A stretch of 64,000 bases of DNA from Batillaria attramentaria. Lineage: Eukaryota; Mollusca; Gastropoda; Batillariidae. Where the stretch lies: positions 62,001-126,000 of the forward strand of contig JACVVK020000334.1 of the NCBI GenBank assembly GCA_018292915.2, in the 5' to 3' direction. How positions within the stretch are numbered: the first letter of the stretch is position 1; each line of letters starts with the position of its first letter. Positions 1 through 10,587 of the stretch are shown one piece after another. The position numbers and the translations under genes are program-made. The notes beneath the pieces were generated by a model. It made no database searches. It worked only from the letters and a program-made list of their open reading frames with translations, and was not told the origin of the DNA.

Positions 1-91
1 ATCTGGCCGATATCTGGCCGTGACAGACTCGAACCTGACTACTCGCATTGGTGACGAGGTCTCTTAACCACTAGACCACCGACCGCGCCGG
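1..91 (-). repeat. tRNA-headed SINE (family B), truncated by window edge
   Basis: Read on the minus strand this is the tRNA-like head of a SINE: a 'ggtggtctagtggttaagag' A-box-like stretch near 60-80 and a B-box-like stretch near 25-35. The same head occurs at 43060 (+) and 9869 (+). At 47040-47365 a minus copy sits at the equivalent place next to the paralogous gene, so the insertion probably predates the gene duplication. The body would continue left of the window. Confidence 0.6.
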
Positions 92-299
92 GGCATTTGA
101 CGTTTGACAAGATTAACATAACGCAACTCGTGTCAGTGTGATCACCATTTGCTTTGCGGCGAAGGCTGTGGCTGGCTGGTCTATTTATAGAAACTTTCAC
201 GGACATGTTAATACATAACATGATGGCCACCAGCCCAATATGTTGTTTCCATTTGATCACCTGCTATCGTCACGGTCGTTCTTTTGTAATGCCATGTAT

Positions 300-340
<41 letters not shown>

Positions 341-352
341 CTCTCTCTCTCT
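300..352. repeat. (CA)n(CT)n microsatellite inside the element
   Basis: CA repeats run straight into CT repeats. The inverted copy of the element has an expanded version at about 51802-51900. Confidence 0.95.
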
Positions 353-627
353 CTCTGAATGGAAACAACTGACCGGGCTGTCACACCAATCTTGTTTTTT
401 GGAAGAGAGACGTCAAGTTGTATTCTTTGAAATCTATGACGTTTTTGCTCACTGGGATGACGCATAATACATTTGGCGTAATAACTTTGATACACTTCTT
501 GCAATGAAAGCAAGCCCATGAAAATTGAAGTGTTGCTGCTGCGTGCGCAGTGTAAAGATCGAATTAATACCGACCCAATATGTTTAACAGACAAGTCTGC
601 GCGGCGAACGTTTTCTAACTATGTGTT

Positions 628-705
628 ATGTCAGACATACACACGCGCGCGCACACACACTCACACGCACGCACGCACGCGCACACGCACACACACACAG
701 ACTCG
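628..705. repeat. Imperfect (CA)n/(CG)n purine-pyrimidine repeat
   Basis: Alternating purine-pyrimidine sequence of CACGCG-type units. This is Z-DNA-prone in principle. The corresponding stretch of the inverted copy is at about 51440-51530. Confidence 0.85.
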
Positions 706-2462
706 CGCGAGCCGCGTTTGTGCTCCATTGAGACCTATGTGGTGTTCTCTCACTCTACTATGCTATTGAGTGAGAGTCAGTGGGAAAAACAAAGCACACT
801 ACATCAATGAAACTCCCGCTTTCCCCGTCTACACATAAAGAACGTCCAAAAAGTGGCGACACATCCCCAAGAAATGCCAGTATCACGTCAATCAAACATG
901 ACGTCGGAAAAATGACGCTGATACTGCCTTTTGCGTCTGTGCGCGCGTGCCTTTTCTGCGATGGATCTGACCTGTTCAGTACGTAAGCAGCCCTGCACAG
1001 CGTTCTGGGTTCTTCTTCTTTCATGAATTTGTTCTCCGTGCATATTCTGTTCATAAAGTATTGGAGTTGTATTCTGTTATATCCCGTGTCTTTTCTGCGA
1101 TTGCACGAAGATGGCGACATAGTAGAAGTAAAATACACCACGTCTCCAAACAGAGGAATTCGGAAAGAAAGTGGCGAGACACCCCCAAGAAAAAAACAGC
1201 ATCACGTCAATCAAACATGACGCACTTACTTTACGTCAGTGCGCGTGCGTCTCTTCTTCGATGTTTGTGAGGCGTGTGGCTTGTAGAGGAAATGTGCTCT
1301 GAGTACAAAATTTCGAGTCAACTGACGATAACGGCTGCAGTGAATTTTTCTAATTTTTTTTGTATATTTTTTGTGGCACCCCAGGCTCATTATCTATGTA
1401 TAGTAGGAGCGATTTTGAGATCTAAAGTGTGTTCACCAGCACTTTCATCAGGTACGGCTTACGCCAAAAGTATAAAAGCGACAACCTCCAAAATTCACTT
1501 AGTGGAGAGTCCGTATTCATGCTATCTATGTCCAAAAACATGGAGTGGTTTAGGTAAATATTACGCCTTTAAACGCCAGAAAGCCACTTTTTCTGAAAAG
1601 GGCGATAACTCGCAAATCATGTGTGCAATCGTACCTGGATCAGGCCTTCTACTCCACAATCTTGATTCATTTAGAAACTCCAAATTTGAAATCGATCGGT
1701 TCAGTATTTTCGGAGAAATAGGCATCTGAACTGGGTTCACATGCAATGTCAACTCAGGCTCGGTTTACATGAAAACTATAAGAGCGACCATTTTCTAGTA
1801 GTGACTCTGTTCAGAGTCCGTATTCAAGCTATCTACTGCCAAAAAATTGAGTGATTTAAATAAATATTACGCCTGTACACGAAAGACAACCAACTTGTCT
1901 CAAAAGGGCGATAACTCCCAAATCACTTAAGCAATCATCACACGCTTGAATCGTCTAATGTAACATTTTGATATATTTGGATACCCAAATTTGAAGCCAT
2001 TCGGTTGAGTATTTTCGAAGAAACGGGCCCGGACACAATTCACACACACACACACACACGCACATCCACACAGACGGCACTCACTGAGGAGGAGAAGTGC
2101 GTTCGGAACACCATACGCGTCAGCATCGATGACGCAAGTTTTCTTACGTCATTGTAAGAGTTACACTTGCAAAATCGTCTCTGCGGGAGATCGGCAGTGA
2201 CGTGCGTTTGTACCACAGATGCTTGCCTATGAACGTGGAAATTTTAGCCCGTCCTATTATGTTGTTTCCATTACTATGGAAACAACATAAAAAGCACGGC
2301 ACTTTGAAAGGAAGCCGTGTTTCTGTAATACAGTGTATTAGGAGTGTGCTCGTCTGAACAAACGGCGAAAGGAAAAAAAAAAAACAAAAAACTTTATATG
2401 TCGCAGTCTCCGCTGTATGAAAATTATGGTGATAAATTGTGCAGACAAAGTGAGTTTCTGAC

Positions 2463-3656
2463 CTGTGCCAGCTGACTGTCTCCATCCAACACGTGCTGTA
2501 GCTGCGTCCTGCTGATGTAGGGCAGGATCAGCGTTTTGCGGACACTCACTCCCGGCGCCACGTCACTCATCACGTGATTCACAACCCGCTCACACTTGTC
2601 CAGCTGCTTGACGGCCTTGTTGACCTTGTCAGCCACAGCTTTGTCTGTTGGGTTGTTGCCATGGATACCCACTGACTTGATCTCCCCGAGCAGGATGCCG
2701 TATTCGCGGTGTATGACGATGACGTCAAATTCGCCCTCTCGCTGTGTGGAGGGAAGATCCCCGGGTAGCGGGAACTGAGCAGCGTGGGTAGCAGCCAGCT
2801 TGTTCAGGTAGTCACTGAAGTCTAGTGACGACATCACAAACATGGCTTCCTGTCGCTGCTCTCCTAGCGTCTGGAGACAGTACAGCACGTGCTGTTGGGC
2901 GAAGTCGTCACGTGAGTCGGTTTCTTGTACGTTGATTGGCTGAGCGACTGGAGGCTGCTCTCTGGTCCACAGACTGTGGTCCGTGTGTCGTATGTTGATT
3001 GGCTGGGTGATGGGGACGTATTCCCGTGTCCACATGCTGTATGCTGAGTGACCTGGTGTTACATGAGACGTGTGTTGACCTGTTTCCCGTGTCCACATAC
3101 TATGTGATGAGTGTTGTCTCATCGCGCTACGACTATTGCCTGAAGGTGAGACAAACGGACGACTGACAAATCCCGGTAAAGGTCGCAACACCAGGACCGG
3201 TTGCCCGGCAACAGTGTCTCTATCATACGGCACACGGTTCATGATGTAGGGCGGTACACAGTAAGTCCGGGTGTCAAGGTCACGGTATAGTGACGTCACC
3301 ACGCGTCTCCACTCATTCTCCAAAGTCTGTTGCGTAGTCACTGAGCCTGAGGTGGTGACTGGTGTAGTAGTTACTGGTGAGGTGGTGATTGGTGTGGTAG
3401 TTTCTAGTGAGGTGGTGACTGGTGTAGTAGGTGCTGGTGAGGTGGTGACGGGTGTAGTAGTTACTGGTGAGGTGGTGACTGGTGTAGTAGTAGCTGGTGA
3501 GGTGGGGACGGATGTAGTATTTGTATGTGAGGTGGTGACTGACGTAGTAGTTGCTGGTGAGGTGGTGACTGGGGAGGGGAGTGACGTGGAGCTGGTGACT
3601 TTGGCAGATTTAGTGTTCGCTGGCCCCAGATCTGATGTTGGAGGTCTTTTCGGCAT
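2463..3656 (-). CDS. Exon 1 of NERD-like nuclease/SF1-helicase paralog A (partial gene)
   Basis: This exon encodes 398 residues from an ATG at 3656 to a splice donor (CAG|GTCAGA) after 2463, phase 0. It is strongly similar to exon 1 of the complete gene at 41255-48934. The N-terminal third is a T/S/P/V-rich stretch made of near-10-residue repeats encoded by about 30-bp units (3340-3575). The C-terminal third has a PD-(D/E)XK arrangement: Asp311, then Glu325-x-Lys327 at the end of a hydrophobic strand, as in NERD and related nucleases. Open reading beyond the donor (to about 2424) is intron readthrough. The helicase exons would lie left of the window, and a 2.07-kb transposable element sits in the first intron. 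Whether this paralog is intact cannot be decided here. Confidence 0.75.
3340..3575. repeat. Coding minisatellite, about 30-bp units
   Basis: Units of about 30 bp (beginning ggtgaggtggtgactggtgt) encode on the minus strand a VTTSP/VTTTP decapeptide-like repeat. Unit length divisible by three lets the array change size without breaking the frame. Paralog B has the matching array at 48600-48850 with a different arrangement of units. Confidence 0.85.
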
Positions 3657-4116
3657 TTTGTCACGAACTCTTCTCGGTCACGGCGTCACGATTTGGCTAC
3701 TGCCATGTGGCGGATCGAGACATTGTTACCTTTTGTGCACTGTCTGATACAAATACAGACTGAGTGACAGAGTCACGTGGTTAAGACAGATTCCTGCTGG
3801 ATGTTTACACTGATGATGTATTCTGTACGTACCACGCGAGACGCATGTTTGGGTGACACATGTTGTTCATGTGTAGACGATAAACTGTCAGTTGTTGTGA
3901 TGTGGTTATTGTTACGGTATTGTTACTCCACTCAGTGTCGGTATGTACTTATGTGTCAACGTGGAGACAGAAACCATGTACACAATAATACAACAACAGA
4001 CTGTCAGTTGTTTACAGACATGGCACAAGCACAGTTACAGCAGCCTTGTATACAAGTCAGTCATAAGCACCAGTTTCCATCTGTAACAGAGAATACTGAA
4101 AAGAAAAAGAACCCAC

Positions 4117-4118
<2 letters not shown>
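3657..4118 (-). promoter_or_regulatory. Putative 5' flank / promoter of paralog A
   Basis: Sequence upstream of the start codon shares blocks with the flank of paralog B (48935-49150). One is a stretch around 3770-3800 containing a CACGTG palindrome followed by gttaagacagattcc. That this block is promoter sequence is inferred from its conservation between paralogs and its position. No TATA box or mapped start site is evident. Confidence 0.35.

Positions 4119-4143
<25 letters not shown>
4119..4143. repeat. (CT)n microsatellite
   Basis: Pure CT run at the 5' edge of the following LINE fragment. Confidence 0.9.
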
Positions 4144-4145
<2 letters not shown>

Positions 4146-4147
<2 letters not shown>

Positions 4148-5698
4148 ATTCCTCCAATTGCAATCCATGAGGTAGGCAAGCTCATCAGTACATTGGAAAA
4201 CAAAAAGTCATCTGGTCCGGATGAAATAAGTCCAAAAATACTAAAGTTGTCCCTCCCCTATATAGTGGACTCCTTTACATACATTTTCAATCTGTGTATC
4301 CGAACCAATAATTTTCCTACTGAGTTTAAAAAGCCAAGGTTATTCCACTGCCAAAATCAAAATATCTCACAGACGTAAATAATTATCGACCGATCTCTCT
4401 CTTGTCTACTTTGTCTGCTCGAGAGAAATGTCTACAAACACCTCCTCCATTACCTAGAAGACAGAAAGCTTTTATATTCTTTTCAGTCGGGATTTCGCCC
4501 CAAACACTCCTGCCACACAGCGCTGACCAGACTGGTCGACACGTGGCTCACTTCAATGGATCATACACAACAAACCGGCACTGTTTTTCTCGATTGAAAA
4601 AAAAGCGTTCAATTTAGTGAATCACACCACCATTTAAAAAAACAACAACCGTATCTGTGTAATTCCGATTCTATTACGTTTTTCGAATCGTACCTACGCG
4701 ACAGAAGACAAAAAGTGCTTCTTAATGGATCATATTCCTTCCAAGGTTTAGTTAAACATGTTGTGCCTCAGGGCTCTGTCCTTGGTCCACTACTGTTCTG
4801 TATACTTATTAATGATTTACATCTCCACTTGAGCGAAGATGTCATATGCGATATTTATGCTGATGACACAACACTCCACACACCAGACAAAAATATCACA
4901 GGCATTAGCAAACGTCTCCAGAAGGGACTGCAAGATGTCTCTGACTGGTGCGACTTAAATGCTATGGTGCTTAATCCAACCAAAACTGAATGTATGGTGA
5001 TAGCTACACGCCAAAAGCATCAACTTGCACCTTTGACTCTCCATTTGTCCCTCAGTGACAGCACTATAAAACAGGTCACACAGCACCGACTGCTTGGTCT
5101 TACTATTGACTGCCACCTTCAGTGGGAACCCCACATCAATATTGTTTGTAAAAGTGTCTCTCGAAATTTGTACATGCTGTCAAAGTTGCGATTCATAACA
5201 GATGCTGACACGCGTAAGTTATTCTACAATGCCCATATTAAGTCCCACATAGACTATGTGTCAACAGTGTGGGATGGTTCGAGTGAAGTTCATTTGAAGA
5301 GGCTGAATTCTTTACACAGGAGAGCTGCAAAATTAACATTACCAGTACCAACCTCCTCAACACATCAAAACTTAAACTGTTAGAAATTCTTCCCCTACAG
5401 TGCCACTTTCAATTTAACAAAGGAATGTTTATGTACAAACTCCGCAAAAAGTTAGTTCCGGAATATCTTATGTACTCTCTCAGAATCCACATCCATAGAC
5501 TCTAGGTTAGGACTAACTTTTAAAATTCCCCGTCCCCGCATTGACATGTATAAAAGTAGTTTCGCATTTTCCGGAACTTCATTGTGAAATTCCCTTCCTG
5601 TCCATGTTAGGCACAGTCGGTCAGCCTCATCGTTTAAAAACAGCCTCTTCAAATATCTATTAGCCAGCACATAATAAATAATGATAAAAAAAAAAAAA
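4146..5698 (+). pseudogene. 5'-truncated jockey/CR1-superfamily LINE ORF2 (reverse transcriptase), dead
   Basis: Conceptual translation in shifting frames gives non-LTR reverse transcriptase blocks in order: an 'NNYRPISLL' block near 4380-4410, a 'SGFRPKHSC' block near 4485, a 'TVFLD...KAFNLVNH' motif A near 4580-4630, 'VPQGSVLGPLLF' near 4765-4800, and the catalytic 'YADD' near 4857-4868. The C-terminal domain with 'LGLTID' follows. The longest surviving piece is 4715-5383. Several frameshifts and stops mean no functional protein. The 3' UTR ends in an A-rich tail at about 5683-5698. The endonuclease is absent, as expected from 5' truncation. Relatives: 20097-20285, 30548-35036 and 39345-40012. 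Confidence 0.85.
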
Positions 5699-5716
5699 GG
5701 TACCACACGTTTACAT

Positions 5717-6110
5717 ATACAATCAAACACGCTTAAGCCGAACTCGCCCGGGGAATGAAAAATCGTTTCGCTTATCCGAGTTTCTGCATATCCGAGTTCG
5801 GATAAGCCAAACCTTTCCCGAGAAATTACCCTGTAGTTCGGCTTAAGCGAGTTTTTTTCAGGATAAGTTGTAAAATCACTTGGAATGTTTGTAAAACGTT
5901 TTTTGTTTTTTTGTTTTTTTTTAAAGAGAATATCTTTGCTTCCCTTTGCAACTGAAACATCGAATTGATAATTTTGCGAAAATTTGTAGACGTGTATGCT
6001 GCTTTTCTATGGGCAAATGTATATGTATATGCAAATGTTTATCATGGCAACGGTCTGAGAGAGACACGGGTCGAGCTTATTGATTGCTGAGACTAGTAAC
6101 ACAGACAAAA

Positions 6111-6168
<58 letters not shown>

Positions 6169-6290
6169 TGAGTGTGTGTGTGTGTGTTTAAATGAATAAT
6201 ATCAAAACAGTGACAAGTTACAAGTGCTTTCTTCAGTGGGGCTTTATTCCCCCCCCCCCCCAAAAAAAAAAAAAAAAAAAACCAAATGGT

Positions 6291-6329
<39 letters not shown>

Positions 6330-6415
6330 CGCGCGCATTACTGTACGCACAAATCAATGCACGCTCCACTCCGTTCCTGCACACGACCCCCCCCCCCCCC
6401 CCCACTTCTCCCCCA

Positions 6416-6456
<41 letters not shown>

Positions 6457-6530
6457 GCGCGCTTCTATACGCACAAGCCAATGCACGCTCCATCTCCCCC
6501 CCCCCCCACCACCACCACCCCCCTCCCCCT

Positions 6531-6567
<37 letters not shown>

Positions 6568-7166
6568 GGAGAATGTATGTTACACACTCCCTCCCATACA
6601 CACGCCAAAAGAAACAATCGTGCACGCACAAATCTAAGCCCGAGCTCACATCCTTTCGACTAGCCCATAAACCACGCCCATCGCAAATCTCCCAAGGTTA
6701 CCTTTCGACCTGCCCCTCCCCAGTGCCCCTCCCTCGGCCATCCCATCTCTAACCCTGAACCCACCACCTAATTCACGCACGCAAACTTACCACTCTTTCT
6801 GTCCAAACAATGGCGCCTGCAAAACATGTGGCACGCATCATCAGTTTCCCGCATACTGAAAAACAGGTGACGTGTTCGTTTCCGTAAATTAATTATAGCC
6901 GTGACGAAATATGTTTATCTTCCCAACGTGTTTTTCAAGCAAAAATTTTAAAAAAAGTCTCTCCGACAGTGTTTAGAGTTCGGCTTATCTGTCAAAATCA
7001 CGTTTGAGATATCCGTGTTTGAGTTAGCTATTTTTTGACAGAGTTTGGCTTATCCGAATTAGAAATAGTCTTACAAAGAGGGGGGTCTGGCGGGGAATAG
7101 GTTTTGGTTTCTGTTATCCGAGGTTTTTGCTTAAGCGTGTTTCGTTTAGGCGAGTGCGGCTGTATA
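5717..7166. mobile_element. Non-autonomous pogo/Tigger-like element (MITE)
   Basis: The left end (from 5717, atacaatcaaacacgcttaa) and the reverse complement of the right end (to 7165, atacagccgcactcgcctaa, with acacgcttaag further in) are similar. Both abut TA dinucleotides, as in the Tc1/mariner-pogo superfamily. Subterminal sequence repeats phrases such as 'gcttatccga' in both orientations (5770-5850 and 6965-7125). The middle is microsatellite and contains no transposase. The family assignment is inference from the TA target and general TIR style. Confidence 0.45.
6112..6566. repeat. Cluster of CT, TG, CA microsatellites and C/A homopolymers
   Basis: In order: (CT)n then (TG)n at 6112-6190, a C run followed by an A run at 6249-6282, and three CA tracts separated by related spacers (6293-6328, 6420-6454, 6531-6566). 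The spacers resemble one another ('gcgcgcattactgtacgcac' and 'gcgcttctatacgcac'). This suggests amplification of a CA-tract-plus-spacer unit of about 120 bp. Apparent open frames here are compositional artefacts. Confidence 0.9.
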
Positions 7167-7193
7167 TAGACATACTAGTTCATGCATGCGGTA

Positions 7194-7194
<1 letters not shown>

Positions 7195-7248
<54 letters not shown>

Positions 7249-7452
7249 GTGTGTGTGTGTAGTTTCAGGTTCCAGGTTTAAGTATGTTCGATCATTTTAG
7301 CTTTTTTGTTTATTTGTTTTTTCAAAACGGCAAGTTTGAAAATTGGTTGCAAGACCAAAACTTCCACCGTTTTCAAATAAAGTTCTTTCAATCTCTCTCT
7401 CTCTCTCCTCTCTCTGTTTCAAAAATAAATGCGCGCGTGCGTGCGCGCGCGC

Positions 7453-7498
<46 letters not shown>

Positions 7499-7560
7499 AA
7501 CGTGTACACAGTGTGTGTGTGTGTGTGGGGGGGGGGGGGTCAACATGTAGCGTTGCACGT
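7195..7560. repeat. (TG)n, (CT)n and poly-G/poly-C tracts
   Basis: TG repeat at about 7195-7260, CT repeat near 7391-7418, a GCGCGT then GTGT tract at 7433-7497, and a G run near 7527-7540. A C run follows at 7566-7579. No gene-like signal is present between them. Confidence 0.9.
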
Positions 7561-7993
7561 TGCATCCCCCCCCCCCCCTGTCGTGTTTGTTTCATTAAGG
7601 AAGGGAAGTACAATATCTACATACAGTCCTGTGACCGGCCAGACCAGTGAACTCGTTATTACTGGAGAGCGATCTCTTCGTTCAAAGGGTCGCGGGTCAG
7701 AGGTCAGCTTGTGTAAACCATGTACACGCGGTAAAAACAGAAGGTCGGGAGTGACAGCTAGCAGTATACTGTTACTGATGACGGACGTTTTACACAACGC
7801 TTTGGTTGAATCAGTTCCAGCGGGCCACTCTGGCATTCAGTGTATGTGTGCCGCTGTGGGTTCAACACTGGTCTCCTATTGGACAAGCTACAATTCTCCC
7901 TGACCATGGTGTGGTAGTCATAGTCACCGTGCACACGGACTGAGTAGCTCACGCTACAAAACGACACGCAGCATATTATCATTTCTCTGTCAA

Positions 7994-8168
7994 GGAGAGC
8001 CGCGATAGCCCAATCGTTGAGCGTTGGACTTTCAACGCTTGGGTCGTGAGTTCGAATCCCGGCTGGGGCCAGATATTTGTGCTGGCCTTTTTCTCGTTGC
8101 CCCGTCTTTGATATCACCCATACGTGGTGGAAAAAGGACGTTTAACTCCCAAACACCCATCCACCCTT
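7994..8168 (+). repeat. tRNA-derived SINE, family A, full-length-looking copy
   Basis: The tRNA-like head has an A-box-like 'tagcccaatcgttgagcg' and a B-box-like 'gagttcgaatcccggct'. The tail is shared by all copies in the window: 'gatatcaccc', 'tacgtggtggaaaa', 'ggacgtttaac', then a C/A-rich 'caaacacccatccaccc' end. Other copies lie at 9480, 15782, 26186, 36436, 43547(-), 45105(-), 45375 and 53897(-). It is a retroposon transcribed from the internal pol III promoter, not a functional tRNA gene. Confidence 0.8.
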
Positions 8169-8477
8169 CTCGTGTCAAAGAGCGTTCATCGTTAAAGGGG
8201 ACGACCACCCTCCATTTCGCCCAGAAAAGTGTCAAAAAGTGTTTGAAACGAGTCCCAGTGCGATGCAGCCCACACACGACCGCCACAGCGCAAATCTAGA
8301 ATGGTTTAGCTACATGTACCGTACAATTTCATACCTGATAAGATTTGTAGAAGTCTGCATCTGTCCAAAAAGCATTCAAAATCTACGCGCCGAGGCCATC
8401 CAAAAATAATTCAAATCGAGGCTTTGGTTCCCGACGCGGTAGCGCAGATGTACTACCGGTAAGCAAAAGTCAATCCA
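8169..8477. other. Unassigned stretch between SINE and segmental duplication
   Basis: I see no coding signal, repeat structure or recognisable element here. Confidence 0.5.
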
Positions 8478-9479
8478 GGGGACGGCTAACAATGGCTGGG
8501 GCTTCCATTCAGACGTATACATGTACACGTGTAAATGTGCGAACCACCAGCAGGGGGTGCCTATCGCTAAGTGGTGCAGTTATGATGATAACTGTCACGG
8601 CCGTGGTAAAGCTACGAAGACGGCTGAGCCAGTACAGTACAGGGGCTGAATAGAGACTGGTGATCGAGACATGCAGCTATCCGCAGCACCCTATACCGGG
8701 CCCTCATTGGTTGTTCCGATCACGTGGGCCAGACAGTACTTCCGGTCGTCTGCTACAGGTGTGATGGTACTTTACATTGGATGTTTACGAGTGCCAGTCA
8801 TCGACGTATAGATCGAACAGGATATCATTCCTCCACAGCCCCCCAGACCCCACCCTCCACCTCCACCCTAAGACAATCCATCTCCATCTGCCAACCTTGA
8901 GCACACGTTATTTTATACGTGCGGGCCTGATTTCCATCATGTTGACGACCGTTAGAGGAGACAGCCACTCATGTCTGATTCAGGATCTGAAACTGATCTG
9001 ACCGGATTCGGGAAAAATCCATCAAAACTATCTGCTCACTAGTAGGTCTTTCCCACGGCCGTACGCTGACCTAACTTCATCCAGAGGTCGGTTCCGTGTT
9101 TTTCAGAATGCGTGTATAGGGTTGTCGGGAACATTGTGCACGTGCACGGCGTGAAACATGTTGGGTGTCACGCGCTGAAAAATAAGCCATTCCAGCCGGT
9201 CAAAGAACACAAGTGCACGGGGCCTGAAAATGCCTATATATTCCGTATTAGCCTGAGGCACAATAGTCACCCCTAAAAATGCTTCGATCTTACTTACCCG
9301 GATCCAGGACACAACTCGACTCCGGCTGCACGCCTCGATAAGGGCAATGGCTGAAGTTTCAGATCACATAATTATTGGGTTTCATGAACGCAACTCCAGC
9401 TATCATTATACCAACACATTCCTGGCTGCTCCTTCACAGACTTACTCATTCGTTTACTCACTCACTCACTCACTTGAGG

Positions 9480-9595
9480 TTCGGCAGTGAGTTCTGTCAC
9501 GGGCCAAATAATTATTTGAGATGGTCTTTTTCTCGTTGATATCACCAATACGTGGTGGAAAAGGACGTTATACCCTGAACACCCACCCAATCGAC
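9480..9595 (+). repeat. SINE family A, 3' fragment
   Basis: Retains the 'cgttgatatcacc', 'tacgtggtggaaaaggacgt' and 'acacccaccca' tail. The tRNA-like head is decayed. Confidence 0.6.
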
Positions 9596-9868
9596 TTACT
9601 TACTTACGTAATTAAGTATTGTAACGTGCTTATTTACTTATACTTACGTATACGGAAGGTGTGGGGCCACTTTGGACACGTCTGAGATCAGAAGGTCGAT
9701 GATTTGACTGAATCCTGAAACGGTCGAAATTCGTGCAGAGCTGTTTTTTTTTTTTTGTGTTTTTTTTTTAAGTGCCCCCCCCCCCCCCCTTTTAGTAATC
9801 ACCTCCTGATGCAGAAGCCACCAAACACTCTTACTGACTGACTGACATACTTGCTTACTTACTTCAAA

Positions 9869-10160
9869 TGGGGCAGTCGGTGGTCTAATGGATTAAGAGA
9901 CTTGTCACCAGTGCGCTCTAGAGGTCAGGCGCTCAAGTCCCACTCGGGGCAAAGAATTTTTTCCTTCTCGTATGTGGCACCGTTCATTCGGGCCGATCGT
10001 CGGGGGTTCTCTCCGGGTACTCCGGCTTCCTCCCACTCTGCTTTGGAAATATTCAGCCCACCAAATTTGAAAAATAAATGCAATTCTAAATTCCGAAATT
10101 TAAAATAGCTGAGCTGACCCTTCGCACCACGTGATTGTAATGTGTTTATGTCCAGTGTGT
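9869..10160 (+). repeat. SINE family B copy
   Basis: Head 'gtcggtggtctaatggatta' with a B-box-like 'ctcaagtcccactcgggg', then the family body including 'ggccgatcgtcgggggttct' and 'gaaatattcagcccaccaaa'. It matches the copies at 43060 (+) and 47040-47365 (-). Confidence 0.75.
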
Positions 10161-10587
10161 GAGAGAATGCGTGTGAAGCAGGTTCAGAAGCAGATGGAGA
10201 CGGCTGCAGATGTGTGTAAAACAAATGGAGGTGGGTGCAGATGTGGGAAAAATCTTTAAAATATCGGGGAAAAATGTTTATTTTTTCGCTCAAACATGTT
10301 TTATTCGTGCTCCGGAATGCATGAGGACACTTTTGGCATGAAAATTTTCAGTCCATTTGGCACTGGGAATTTGCGCCGCTGATCTAGGATTTAACCCAGT
10401 TTTGCAACTTGCCACAAGCAATATAGTTTTAGTTAAGTAGGTATTCGCTTCCTCTGGAAAGCAGTATGTCCGATATCCTTGTGAACCGAGATACATAAAA
10501 GTTAATGTCGTCTGCTCACTGCCGGAAGTAGGAAGTGAACGATTCAACCAATGAGGGCCCGGTATAGGGTGCTGCGGATAGCTGCAT

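Larger units (their letters stand above)
217..2288 (+). mobile_element. 2.07-kb non-autonomous terminal-inverted-repeat element, copy 1
   Basis: A 13-bp motif ATGTTGTTTCCAT at 240-252 is matched by its reverse complement at 2276-2288. The right end is also a hairpin: ATGTTGTTTCCAT at 2259-2271, a TACT loop, then the complement. A second full copy lies inverted at 49833-51984. The paralogous locus near 47494 lacks the insert, which fixes the left boundary close to 217, with ACAT on both sides (213-216 and 2285-2288). The interior is built from diverged duplications (about 800-960 against 1130-1270, and 1450-1735 against 1760-2035) and carries CA/CT microsatellites. No transposase is visible, so any movement would have to be supplied in trans. 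The superfamily is undetermined. Confidence 0.7.
8671..10587. mobile_element. Segment bounded by perfect 43-bp inverted repeats
   Basis: The 43 bases at 8671-8713 are the exact reverse complement of 10545-10587. At the equivalent place in copy 2 of the duplication only an 18-bp-stem hairpin remains (20480-20526). The interior holds SINE fragments (9480-9590, 9869-10160) and no transposase-like frame. It could be a non-autonomous inverted-repeat transposon, or an inverted duplication that arose at a fork. The perfect arms argue that it is young or maintained. Confidence 0.6.

Noticed and set aside
7994..8070. tRNA gene
   Set aside because: The head is tRNA-like with A and B boxes but does not complete a cloverleaf, and the same head plus tail recurs many times, so it is a SINE.
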